In this document: positions 24,190-36,700 of the stretch, piece by piece
Layout of the letters: each line of letters starts with the position of its first letter
Numbering within the stretch: the stretch's first letter is position 1
NCBI GenBank assembly: GCA_016647705.1
Contig: CM028330.1
Coordinates: forward strand, 31,708,649-31,772,648
Direction of reading: 5' to 3'
DNA length: 64,000 bases
Source: Eucommia ulmoides
Lineage: Eukaryota; Streptophyta; Magnoliopsida; Garryales; Eucommiaceae
Position numbers and translations under genes: made by a program
Notes under the pieces: generated by a model
Databases searched by the model: none
What the model was told of the DNA's origin: nothing
Seen by the model: the letters and a program-made list of their open reading frames with translations, nothing else

Positions 24190-25240
24190 TGGACGAAGAA
24201 TTTTAGGCCCTTGCCAAAATTCATACCTAGGATATTGTAGATCTGCCCCTTGGAAAAACTCCTATTGGGTGCAAATAGGTGTTTAAGATCAAGACGCTTT
24301 CTGATGGCTTTATTGAACGATATAAAGCCCGACTTGTTGCCAAGAGATTTGCTCAGGAATATGGTATTGACTATAAAGAGACATTTGCTCCAGTGGCGAG
24401 GCTAACATCTGTCCGTACACTTCTTGTCGTCGTCGCCATTCGAAAATTGACTCTTTTTCAAATGGATGTCAAAAATGCATATCTCAATGGCGATCTTCTT
24501 GAGGAAGTATATATGCATACCCCTCTTGGCCTGGCTGCTCCTCGAAATAAAGTTTGTCTCCTTCGTCGTGCTCTATATGATTTAAAACAAGCTCCATGTG
24601 CCTGGTTTGCAAAATTCAGTACTACTATTCATCAGTTTGGGTTCACACCTAGTGCTCATGATTCGGCACTATTTATTCGCTATACTGCCAACGATATTAT
24701 CCTTCTTTTACTGTATGTGGACGATATGGTTATTACTAAAAATTATCTACGCGACATTTTTTAACTCAAAAAGTTTCTAAGTGGCTAATTCGAGATGAAA
24801 GACATTGGCGTGCTCACCTATTTTATTGGCCTTAAAGTCTCATCGGATTCTGATAGATATTTTCTCTCTCAAGCCAAATATACCTCGGATCTCCTTTCCA
24901 AGGCTAGGATCACTGACTCAATTATTGTCACTACTCCTCTCGAGCCGAATGTCAGACTTACTCCACTTGATGGTTCACCTCTTCAGGATGTCATTCTATA
25001 TCGTCAACTGGTTGGAAGTCTTGTATACCTTACTGTTACTCATCCTAACATTGTCTATATCGTTCATCAGGTCAGTCAGTTCTTATCCACTCCTCGGACT
25101 ACCTATTACTCGGTTATTCTTCGCATATGTCAAGGGTACTTTATTTCATGGGCTTCACTTTTTAGCTCAGTCTACTCCCGTCTTACAAGCTTATTTTGAT
25201 GTCGATTGGGCCAGATACCCCACGACAGACGTTCAACTAT
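24190..25240 (+). pseudogene. Copia reverse transcriptase
   Basis: The frame opens at 24279 after a stop that replaces a tryptophan. Motifs in order: RYKARLVAKRFAQ, FAPVARLTSVRTLL, QMDVKNAYLNGDLLEEVYM, ALYDLKQAPCAWF, and the catalytic YVDD (LLYVDDMVIT) near 24715. A stop at about 24764 and a shift lead to a second frame (24795-25199) with the thumb/connection region starting MKDIGVLTYFIGL. The catalytic residues are present but the frame is broken. Confidence 0.9.
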
Positions 25241-25660
25241 AGGTTATTGTTTCTTTTTGGGTAATTCTCTCATTTTCTGGCATAGTAAGAAACAAACTGT
25301 AGTTGCACGCTCCAGTACTGAAGCTGAATATCGTGTCATGGCTAATGTAACTCAAGAACTTCTCTGCCTTCGATGACTCCTCGCTGACATAGGCGTCTCT
25401 TCTCCTACTGCCACTACCCTACACTGTGACAACAGGAGTGCCATTCAGATCACTCACAGTGACGTATTCCAAGAGCGTACAAAATACATCGAGGTTGATT
25501 GTCACTTCATCCATCATCACATTTTTCAGAATACGGTTCGTCTACAATCCGTCAGTTTAGCTGATCAAACAACAGACATTTTTACTAAGGCTCATCCACT
25601 CGGATGCTTTCACTCTCTGGTTTTCAAACTCAAGTTCACCTCTCACTTACCGCCTTGAGT
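25240..25660 (+). pseudogene. Copia RNase H
   Basis: Contains WHSKKQTVVARSSTEAEYR near 25280-25335, LHCDNRSAIQI near 25420-25450, and KYIEVDCHFIHH near 25485. These are the RNase H motifs at the copia C-terminus. A stop after LLCLR interrupts the frame. Ends just before the polypurine tract. Confidence 0.85.
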
Positions 25661-25671
25661 TTGAGAGGGAA
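25657..25671 (+). promoter_or_regulatory. Polypurine tract
   Basis: GAGTTTGAGAGGGAA directly precedes the 3' LTR at 25672, the expected place for plus-strand priming. Confidence 0.8.
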
Positions 25672-25812
25672 TGTTAATGTATTAATGTATTATATAGACT
25701 TGGCCCACGTAGCCCATTAAGGCAAAATCCTAACCCCCTCTTCCCCTATAAATGTATCACTTTTTATAATATCAATTCATGATTTTTCTCCCACTTGTCA
25801 ATTATCTTAACA
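25672..25812 (+). repeat. Copia 3' LTR (141 bp)
   Basis: Starts TGTTAATGTATT and ends ATTATCTTAACA. Carries a ~28-bp internal deletion relative to the 5' LTR. Confidence 0.93.
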
Positions 25813-25817
25813 CAACA

Positions 25818-27520
25818 TATGTACAAAAAGAGAGATCTTTCACGCTAGATATCCTAAAATGACAAAACATATTTAGCAATTGTAAAGCACAACTATACAT
25901 GGAATATTTGTACCATACTGTCTCCAATAAACAATCTATTTCGAATTTTCAAGTCAACGAACATAACTGCCATAGTAAAACACTCATTGAAAGCCGAAGG
26001 CCTTGGCAGAATGCAGTTCAAAATCAAAATTAAAGATAAGACAGGTACATGTTTCATGGTCATCACATTTGCCCTGATATCCCGATTCACGGCTTTCATT
26101 CTTGTGAATATATTGTCATAGTTCAGCTGAACTGTTTCCAACTTAAAGTTACACAAATAGAACTGGACCTTTCCTCGTGCAAACCTTGTCCACTTTCTCA
26201 TGAATGAAAAATGCAACCATAGTTCATCATAGCAGACTTAGGAGCAATAAGTGCTACCAATATCCCGCATTAGAAATCTCAGAGAGAGTCCTTAGTGTTT
26301 CCTTCGTCGTTTTCGTCTTCACTCGAATGTTCTGGATGCTGGGAAGGCTTGCTAGGAACTCTCCAACCACGTATCTCATCTCTAGATTGTTCCTGTGCAG
26401 AAGGTAGGTTCATGCGATCTTCCTCATTCTCCTTTGACATCAAAATTGAATTTAATACATTAAGCATTCTTTTTAAGTACTTTCAATCACGGGTAAATAC
26501 TTCAAATTTTCCCTAATAGTCTTTACAACATTCTCTGTCTGATCTTTTCCTCTTTATGATTTTCTCTCTTTAGTAATTTCTCTCTATACACTTATTATCA
26601 AACACATTTAATTTATTTTTATTTTTTAAAAACACTTTTAATTAGACAAGTATTTATCGACAATGCTATTTGCCCTTCTAAAATCCACTAACACCACTTC
26701 TTTTTTCATTTCTCATTAAAGTCAATTACCACAAAGATCGCTACTAAATATTGACTTCCAGATTTTTCAACATATTTCTATAATACCATTCTGTCAACCA
26801 CCACACTCCCTTTTTATTTTTCTTTCAAGTCGAATTACCAAAAGATCACAACTATATATTAACTAACACATTTTTTCAACATATCTCTATAATGCCCCTC
26901 TATTAAGTAGAACTAAAACATTCTCCAATCTTCCTACCAAAAATGTTCTCATAGGTATAGATAATTCTTTAAAATTTAATTACTAATTTAGATGCAACTC
27001 TTCTTATTTGCAGGGTTATTTGGTTAAGACATTCATCAACCGATGTTTTTAATGAATTTTTTTCATCAAAAAAAAAAAAATCATTTGACAAAAATTTACT
27101 GACTCTTTTTTGTGCCTTTTTATATGAGGAAATGTTCTATTAGATTTTGAACAGTTAGTTATTATTTTTCAAAGAATTCTATGGTTAGTTTCTATTGATA
27201 AAAGTAAAATTATTAATCAAAGTTTCTTCTCATGATTGGTTTTTCCACAAATGTTACCGCAGAAATATAAATTGCATTTTATAGTTTAATTGTTATATGC
27301 ATTATTTTTATAATGACATGATAAGAATTTAGGATATAATTTGAATTGTGGTTATAATTCTGAATCATGAAATAATGGGTCTTTTGGTAATTTCATATTG
27401 AAGTAAAATAGGGAGGTGTGTAGCAATTCAATTTTTAGGAATGCAAATATCACCGCCCTTTATCTTGTCCAATTTTAAGCCTAATTGTGCTATAAAATGG
27501 GTCCTTGTCACAACATAGTA
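25818..27520. other. Intergenic, 3' of the host gene
   Basis: AT-rich. A 62-codon minus-strand frame at 26467-26279 is acidic and serine-rich (QSRDEIRGWRVPSKPSQ, then EDENDEGN) and could be an exon fragment, but I recognise no domain and cannot place splice sites. The rest shows nothing I can support. Confidence 0.5.
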
Positions 27521-27521
27521 C

Positions 27522-27559
27522 TTATTGTGTGTGCGCGCACTCGTGCTTGCTTGCTTTAT

Positions 27560-27592
<33 letters not shown>

Positions 27593-27722
27593 GGAGGGGC
27601 AGTTCTGATACCTCGCCAGAGTTTCTCTTTCCTTTCCTTCTGGAGACCAATGAAAGGTGCTTTGCAGCATTGCTGAATAATTTGAAGCCCAGAAGATCTC
27701 CATTGGCTATACTTACTTCAAG
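27522..27722 (-). CDS. Host gene exon 5 (C-terminus)
   Basis: Acceptor TTGGCAG, then LEVSIANGDLLGFKLFSNAA and KHLSLVSRRKGKRNSG. The frame then crosses a 28-base homopolymer (T on plus at 27561-27588) coding for nine Lys, and stops at 27524-27522. A length change in the run would shift the frame and change the last 20 or so residues, so the true C-terminus is uncertain. Confidence 0.75.
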
Positions 27723-30700
27723 CTGCCAATAAGAACTGCCAGTCAAGATTTGAACAAGGTTTATTCTTTACAAGCACAATAATTGATGCCTTATGAGGCA
27801 AATACCTGTACATGAAGAATGCAGAAGAGAATACTAGCAATAGGCAGCCAGCTATCCTCAGGTGACAACGATAAATTTGACCTATGATCAGAGTAAACTT
27901 TTGCATTAACCAATAAGAAAAGCTTGCGCTCGAAATACTTCTGTCACAGAAACACAGTAGCACAAAAAAATGACTACAATATTATTACTCGGAATGCTAA
28001 AATCGAACATTTATATTAGTTACAAGAGACTATTCAAAATCTTTACTCAGTGGTCTTCAAGAACATCATATTTCTGTTTAAAAATACACATGATAGTTTT
28101 TGGCGCCAATGTTAAGTTTGCATTATAGGTATATATATATCTGATGGTTTACCATTCTAAAACCACTTTTTTTGTACACTCTAAGTGCCCTTGCATCTCC
28201 TGAGGCAACAACAATTTTAAAGAACAATGTAACCAATTAGCCAGTCCATGCATAGCAGTGAAACATCTTAAATTATCATTTCAAAGTCCATAGAATGTAT
28301 GTCGCCGTCCAGGACTTCTGCACACTTTCCCACAGTTCAAAAAGAACCATAAATATTGACAGACAGATCAATATGAACGCTATAAAGAAAACTTCAGGAC
28401 AACTCTATTTTGTTGCCATGAAGAACGAAGACAACTTTAATCCCTCAAAATATAGAAGTCTATTGCTAAGCCCCTTTCGGTTTGCCATTCTGGATGGCAC
28501 GGCCATGGTGCTTGCCACACAGAAGGCAATGATACTGAAAAGACTGGAGTTGGGAAGCAACTGGGGGCGTGTGCTTAGCAGGAGCAGTGGCCATTAGCAA
28601 AACGTTGACAAACCCAAGGTGTTCTCAGGCAAACACAGTGCCAATGAACTGAGAAAAAAAATGCGGGACATAAATCAGTTCATGGTTGCGAACACCAAAT
28701 CCGTTCAGGGTGGCAAACAGAAGTGGATCAGTTCAGGGTTGCGAACACTGAGTGGATGTCCACGAAAACAATCAAGTGCGCTTGTAGAGCATGTACATGG
28801 CTAAAGATGCTAACCTAGGTGGCAAACACGAGTAAAGGATGTGGTGTGGCCCGAGATCAAAAGGTTCAGCTGAGAAGGAATTGAGAGAGAAACTCCTCCT
28901 GACAAGCATGAATTGGGTAGCATGATATTGTTGGCAGACACATACGAAGCACTGACACAGATACGAGAAGCGGATATACCAAGACACAAATACGGTGACA
29001 TAGAAAATCCAAAAAAGAAATGGATACCAATAGGGCATATATATATAAGTTAAACTGATATATTTATTAAAAATTAAATTATATACAAATTTAAATGAAA
29101 GAGCACTACTAGAACCAAGTGACGCGATGTTATAATATCTAATAATTTGATACTTTCCTATTCCATATGCGAAGAAAAGGACTACGGATTTGTCAAAAAA
29201 AATGGAATTTGAGCTCGTCTCATTTTATATATCTTGGTACATTCAACCCTCTTAATTCCGAAATATTACTCAAAATACCCCCAGCATTTCCCGCACGTGT
29301 CCTCCTCGTGTATTGAAGAAATGTCCTCACAATAAATAAATTATAAAATATTAGGACACGGATTTAGACGTGTTAGATATGTATCCATTCATGTCCATGG
29401 AGTATCCAAGTCGGACATGAATATGTGTGTGAGTATGTCAAAGAATTCAATTTATTGGTGTTATCAAGAACATGTCTGTTGAGGATAAGTTTACGCTTAG
29501 CTTGCAACTGTGGATGCAAGCAGAATTATGAATCCAGAGAGTGTGTGACCTGCAGACTGCCGATAACAGATAGTCTTGCCAATTATTGGGCAAAGGAAAA
29601 CAGTGGAACGGACCGGAAGGCTAGAGATGGAAAGAAAGGCAAAGCAAAGGTTGCAGGCGGAGTGAAAAAATGACAGTACAAGGTGGCAGAATCCCCTGTT
29701 CTTGAAGGATCCACAGCCCAACAACCCAAAACGGTTGCGGCAAAGAGTTGAGGTTGCTATATCTATAATGCTATGTTTGGTTGGGTGGAAAATAGGGTGG
29801 ATGGGAAAATGAAAAAGAAAAAGAGGATTTTATTTTTTAGTCATCTGTTAATTGCTCATTCACTATTCAGACCCCATGACAATCTGTATTAAGTTTTCAG
29901 ACCATATCAATTCTTTAAGAAAAAATCCTTCAATTTTGGCCTTCCTGTTACAGTTTATTTACGGAGCATGCCATTCTGAGACTACAAATCACTACAACAT
30001 GAACAGTGCACTAAATAAACCGCACTCAATACGTAATCCACGTCTATAGACCTAATTTCTGAATCAAATCATATAAAAATGTATTCAAATTAAAGAGCTC
30101 GCCGATATCTTTGCAATGGTTTTTTTTTTTTTTTTTTTTTTCCTGTTAACATTAGCGGATTGCGTTAACGTTAACGCACTATTAGCAGTGATTGTGTTAC
30201 CGCGTCCATTCTGATTCCGATATGTCCTGCTACCCGCTCCACTATCTGCACGACTGCATACAAAAAACCGCCTAAACGCTCTCTATTCTCTCCACGCTTA
30301 AAAACTCCGAAACCCTAAAACTAAAGACAATATAACTAATAATCCGAACACACCCCGTCATCTTCAGATGATGGAGAATTTTGAACGTGTCCCGTCGTCT
30401 TCCACACAGAAACGAGGAATCCTCAATCCCAACGGTATGTGAAACCCTAAAATCGATACACTTTTGTTCGGCGAAACGCGTTTAGAAATCAAAATCACAA
30501 ACGAGACGATGATGTTCGTCTATTTTCCCCAACTCCGACATGCTCTGTTTTCCAGTTTTGGATTTATGTTTTTTTTGACATCGTATGTCGTGTTTTGTTT
30601 CGTGGGTTTACGATGTTAAAAACCTTCATGTGTTTCTTGCGTTTACCCACCTATTGTTTTGTCTTCCAAAAAACAGAAATTTAAAAAGAATGTTTGCGTT

Positions 30701-33700
30701 AACGTTAACATTAATGTGAATCGGATGTTTAGATTTAGATATGTTTGTTTGTCTGGTACACCACTATGTACTAGGTTGTGTTAACGTTAACGCGTGGATG
30801 TAATTGCATTAATGCTAACGCAAAAGAACTTGCCTGTGAAAAAAGGGGCAACCATTTTGCGTTACTCGTCGATAATGGTTATTTTCTCAAATCTGGTACA
30901 ACATCTGGGTTTTTGAGCGAAGATGCGTTAACGTTAACGCGTTTATTGTAGTGCGTTAACGTTAACGCAAATAATTGCCTGTAAAATTGAAGGGCCTATT
31001 TGCGTTAATTTCTCAAATCTGGTACAACATTTTTGTTTGAAGGGGATGTGTTAATGTTAACACGTTTATTGTAGTGCGTTAACGTTAATGCAAATTGTTT
31101 CCTATAAAAGGTAAGGGCATGTTACGTTAACGTAAGGCATGAATATTAATTGCATTAACGTTAACGTAACCCCAGTTTGTCTGTGTTAAAAAGGGTGGAC
31201 CGTTTTAACGCAAATGGATTTTGTTTGTAAATAGGATGTGTGGATGACTAAACTTTAATGTGCATTAATTTTAGGATTTGGTATTGTTTTTGCGTTAATT
31301 TCTCAAATCTGGTACACCATTTTGGTTTGAAGGGGGTGCGTTAATGTTAACGCGTTTATTGTAGTGTGTTAACGATAACGCAAATTGTTGCCTGTTAAAA
31401 AGTAAAGGGCTTGTTGCGTTAACGTAAGGCATGAATATTAATTGCATTAACGTTAACACAATCCCAGTTTGTCCGTGTAAAAAAAAAGTGGACCGTTTTA
31501 ACGCAAATGGGTTTTGTTTGTAAATAGGGGTATGGATGAGTAAACTTTAATGTGCATTAATTTTAGGATTTGGTACTGTTTTTATTACATAAAGAGGGAT
31601 ATGGATGACTGCTTTAACATTAACGTGCGTCTCGTAATGTGCATTAATTGTGTTCCGCGCCGTTCTTGCAGTAAAACTCCTTAAGAAACCCAAAAAATAA
31701 AGCTTCAGCCAGCGGATGTTCCTTTATCGCTCCAACCTGAAGCAGACGTATGAACTACTGAAAGAATACAAACTCAAAGATCAGCATAAGATGCTGCTGG
31801 CCAAGACCCCCTTCGCAAAATTATTCGAGATGTTATATGAGCAGAGGGTGACTCTCGAAAACATACAAAAAAATGATGATCTCATTGAAATGATCATCCG
31901 ATGCTACAACCCTGCGCGGGGGGGGGAGTTAGGATAGGGAGCAGGCTCATCCGCATAACCCCGCTGGACATACAACTGATATTCGGGATAGCGACAGGCG
32001 AAGAACCTGTTGTTGTGAGCCGCTGCACAAAATTCGACTCTCCCTTCATGTCCAAACTGACATTCGCAGACCGCTGGTTCAATGTCGCGTATTTGAGATC
32101 ACAAGTGCAATCGAGTGTGAACGCCACAGACGATGAAACAGTACAGGATGTTGTGCGTATGGTCATTCTGCACCTGATGACCACATGCTTCTTTGCGACA
32201 ACTGGACAGTAGGTCCTGAAGTGGTTAGGTCGCTATGTTGAAACAATTGAAGGCATGGCAAATTACAACTGGACAGCTGCAATATTCACAAATCTGGAAA
32301 CGAGCCTCAAGAAATCGTACATGGAATCCCGATCAATCACGGGATGCGTGCTTGCTCTCCAGGTATACACATAAACATTGTGAAAACGTTTTTCCAAAAT
32401 TAAAAAGCATTATTTGTTGAACCTACTTAACATAGTACAATTTTTGCTTTATAGTATTGGTTATGCGAGCACACAACGTTGGTTGACCACACCGAGAGCA
32501 GGGAGCATAGTGTGCCGCGTTTGGAGCGATGGTGCCTCACCACGTTTTCTTCCAACCTAGGTGGTATCTCCCTCGAGCTCCTGTCTGCTGATAAGGTAAA
32601 CAAAAAAAACGTGTTGTGCTTTAAATAAAAATGAGATAGGGGGGACGAATGCATTCAAGCTTTTGAACAATATATTAACTCCAATTGACACATCTGATTG
32701 TGTTTAAAAAAATAAACATTTAAGTTAACGTTTAAATGTTTAGATTTGGTTTGTTTATTTGTATGGTCGAACAGGTGTACTAGTTTATGTTAACATTAAC
32801 GCAATGACCTTATTGTGTTACCATTGACGTTGCTGATAAGGGTAATTGTGTTAACGTTAACGCAAGTACATAAAATGTGCTATGTGGTATTTGCGTTCCT
32901 ACGCTACATATGTACAAAAAACACGAATTAGTTATTTTTGCATTAACGTTAAATCAAAATAAGTTATATATGGCTGGATTGTTATTGCATTAACGTTAAC
33001 GTACTTAGTTTTTGGTTTGTAACTTATGTTTAACGTTAACGCAATTAGTATTAGTTGGCGTTGTGATTGCGTTAACGTTAACACACTTTAGTTAATGTGC
33101 CGAGTGGTGATTGCATTAGCGTTAACGCAAAAAAATGGGTGTTGGGTTTTTGTTGTAAAAAATGGGTTAACGTTAACGCAATCAATTAATTTGTTAGGGG
33201 GGGTGGCGGATGTATTAACGTTAATGCTTGCACATATGCCAGGTGAAGGACCAGCCCACTGATGAGACTTTAACAGAGCTTCAAATGGGGATTGCTTGGA
33301 AGGATGAGAGTGATGACTCAATTAAAAATTGCCCGGGTAATGAGGGCGTAGATCCAAACGTTGGTGCTGATGATAGCTACGATGCAATGGTTGACGACAT
33401 CATAGGTCGGTATCTGACATCCCTCATAAATCAACCTACTCCTGTCCCCACTCAAGAGGCAACTGATTTGGGTGATGATTCTGCCCCCGCTGAGAGTGCA
33501 TTTTGCACACCTTCAGAGGGTGCCTTGAGACCACTGTCTGTGGCCGCGCGTACAGTTGATGACATCCGCAAACAGATCGAACACATGCAAGGTGAGTTCG
33601 CAGCGAATAAAATGGAAAAAATACAGACCATTGCGGCATTGCATAGGGTAATTGCAATCATAACCGCTGCCAACGTCGAGCAGAAAAAAGAGATTGATCA

Positions 33701-36700
33701 TCTGAAAGCATCGTCGTTGCAAGAAAATGAAAGTTATGAGCATTCTGTCTCCAACCTCTGCGAAATTAGCAAAATCAATTGGGGAGAAAGCAGACATCCT
33801 GACGGAAACGAGCGTGCACGACGTGACTCAGAAGTATAGGGAGCCCCCTGTCGATAGAGAGAAAGATGACCTTAAGCGGAGATGTAACGAGCTCACCCAG
33901 GAGGTGGAGACACTAAAAAAAATCATTGAAACATTGAATCAACAACACACTGATGATGCTGACAAAATGAAGAAGAAATATAATGATCTTGCTCTTGCCT
34001 TGAAAGCAAAACAAGAAATTAACAAACTGCTAGGAGAAGAAAGAGATAGCCAAATCAAATGTTAAAATGCGTGTGGCGCTAAATAAACAAATACAAGACC
34101 TCCAGACGAAATTGAACGCCCACATGCAAACGGGAGGGAGGGGTACCCCTACCACTCTCGCAGTCCTCGAGCCTCAACCGCTCTCTATGGTCATGCCGAC
34201 AGACGCCCTTGATGCACCGTCACCAGTCCCGATGCCTACGTCGCATGTGGGGTCAACGTAAAAAGTTAGCTCCATGGTTGGACGAGTAAAGAAAAATGAG
34301 AGGCAACCGAAGAAACAAGGCAGTGATTTTGTCTACCCCAAAGCAAAAGGGAAGGGCAAGCAGAAAGAGAAATCTAACATAGTTGATGTCGATGAGCTTC
34401 CGCCGGCAACAATGTATGAAGACAATGCAAGACTGTCAGCTCTTAATGCGACGATCGTTGGTGCGATGCTTGGTGATGAAGATTGGGAGAAGTTGTCTGT
34501 GATTTCTAAAGAGGGCCAGGGTAAAAACCAAAAATTAACTCAAAGTGCCTATTTACTTTTAAAATGCCTTTTTTCCATAAAAATGTTTGTTGATCATGTG
34601 ATATGTTGTTTTTTACAATGTCCCAGTACATTCGTATTTGAAGGCGGGAAACCCATGGCCACAGTTTCATGTGGCGACGTCAATTGCATGCTTATGGAGC
34701 GTCATGTGTCGGATAACGTATGAAACCGACTGCATAATGTTTGTGATTGATTAAATACTTACATCAACTTGTTTCGTGAAAAGATGTTTACGTTAACAAA
34801 ATTTACGTTAACGTTAACGTATTGACTCCCTTCTCCCTTCTCCCACAGGTTATCGATTCGTACGGAAACTGTTTGGAAGATAAAATTAGATCAATCAATC
34901 ACATGCGGATGTCAACGTCAATCATGTTGTTGCACGAAACGCAGTTCGCAATATCATGCATTTGGGTAAGACGCTTTAGCACAATATTAGCTTTTTTTCT
35001 TTTTTCATCCAAACTTCCTAACATGTAAAAAAAATCATAGAATGTTATAAGAGAGGACAACAAGCTGCTGCTGAAAGGTCTCTACTACACAATCTCCACC
35101 GCATTCAACAAAGAAAACCGTTATATTATGTTCCTGATGAACACTAACGGTCGCCATGCGTCACCCAATCACTAAACTGTAATGGTGCTAGACATACATG
35201 ATAAAAAATGGACGTTCTACAATTCCATCCGTCTTAGGAAGAACACGACTAATCATTATTATAACGATGCGCTTACGGTGGTATGTGATTTGACATGGAA
35301 CTACTTTAACTGTCTGTAATTACACTCTGTTTTATTTGACTAACCTATATTCTGAACAGAAAAAGTTTGTTGAACGACATATCAACATGGAAATAAGGCC
35401 AGATTGGGGCGACGCACCTATAGAACAATGTCTCGATTCACCGCAACAACGCGGGGCATAAGTTCACCCGTCCGAAACAGTGTACTAAAAATCGTATGTC
35501 TGTGCAAATTTATCAATCACATTTGTTTACCTTCCCCCCCGTTTGCAGGACTGATTGTGGCATTTTTATTATGTACATCATGAAACAATATGCTGTAAAT
35601 ATGCCCGTCGGGAAAAAACTGTCAGTGGCGGATGTATGGGGCGTCCGGAAAGACGTAATACATTCTCTACTCAACTATCCGCACTACAGCTGGGTCCCCG
35701 TGGTGGTCAGTGATGTTGGAAAAACCCAACCAGATTAGAGCGCACCCTGACCTTGGGTGGGGAGGGGGGTGTTGATCAATGATACAAGACAAAAATCTGA
35801 GAAAATGTATATATTTCCCTATTTAATTTATTTTTTGCGATGATAGTTGCGTGTGTTTGATGGGTGGTTTAATGTTCAAACAGCGTTAACATTAATGTGC
35901 GAAAAAATGCGTTAACGTTAACTTAAGAAAAAATGTAATTCTTTAACTCTTATTGCATCCGATGATTTATTGCGTTAAATATGTAGTCTTTTGATTTTGC
36001 TGTTGGGTTATAATTGTGTTAACGTTAACACAAATAAGTAAGTGTACTGGATTGTTAATGCGTTAACGTTAACGTAATAAGTTTTTGGATTTTTTTTTGC
36101 AATGACGTTAATGTTAACGCAATTAGTAATTTTACATGTGTTGGTTGTGATTGCATTAACGTTAACACAACAAAAATTAAATGTTATGGGTTCCTTAATG
36201 CGTTAACGTTAACGCAATCAGTTAAGGAGTTTTTTTGTTGTAAATTGTGTTCACGTTAACGTTAATGTAATTGTAATGAGTTTTTTATTGTAATTGCGTT
36301 AACGTTAACGCAAACTGTAATTTGCTTGTACTGGTTTGTAAAAAAAATGCGTTAATGTTTACGCGATTAGTTATTGAGGTCGGTCTTGTAATTGCGTTAA
36401 CGTTAACACAATTAAATTATATACATTATGACATCGTTAAAAACGTTAAAATGTGCGAATCGTACTTGCGTTAACGCTAACACGAAAAAAGGTTTGCGTG
36501 TGTATAATAATTGTTTACGCAAAACAAAAACCACATCCCTTCCCACAGTGATCTTTCTTACCAAAAAACATCATGTGAAAAAAACGAGATTCCCCCCTCC
36601 CCTTCCCCAAACATTGAACACAGAAAGTGTTTCTGTGTCAAAATTACATAAGAAGAAATATTTGATGAATGTGTGCTTTAAATTGAAGTCGTGCATGTCT

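Larger units (their letters stand above)
21147..25812 (+). mobile_element. Ty1/copia LTR retrotransposon, full-length but dead
   Basis: LTRs at 21147-21315 and 25672-25812 have TG...CA ends (TGTTAAT...TTAACA). The target duplication CAACA is at 21142-21146 and 25813-25817. A tRNA-Met primer site follows the 5' LTR and a polypurine tract precedes the 3' LTR. The order protease, integrase, reverse transcriptase, RNase H is that of Ty1/copia. Frames are broken by stops and frameshifts throughout, and most of gag, including a zinc knuckle, is absent. It lies about 1.7 kb past the 3' end of the host gene. Confidence 0.95.
30368..35738 (+). pseudogene. ULP/SENP-like cysteine protease gene of the MULE
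   Basis: Nine probable exons: 30368-30434, 31672-32362, 32455-32595, 33243-34520, 34627-34717, 34849-34965, 35041-35280, 35360-35454 and 35549-35738. The N-terminal part resembles the domain found before ULP domains in plant transposon proteins (NLKQTYELLKEY; DIQLIFGIATGEEPV; WLCEHTTLVD). The middle is a coiled coil (CNELTQEVETLKKIIETLNQ) with a basic patch (KAKGKGKQKEK). The C-terminal ULP domain has His before a stop at 35173-35175 (where Trp is usual), VMVLDIHDKKWTFYNS with Asn where Asp is usual, the Gln-bearing CLDSPQQ, and the catalytic Cys in DCGIFIMYIMKQYA. Broken by stops at 31698, 32210, 34259 and 35173, a shift in the G run at 31918-31926, and shifts near 33770 and 34060. Ancestor: a cysteine protease expected to act on a SUMO- or ubiquitin-like protein. 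Confidence 0.8.

Noticed and set aside
33436..33797. Minus frames of 73-94 codons over the ULP gene
   Set aside because: Shadows of the coiled-coil part of the plus-strand gene.
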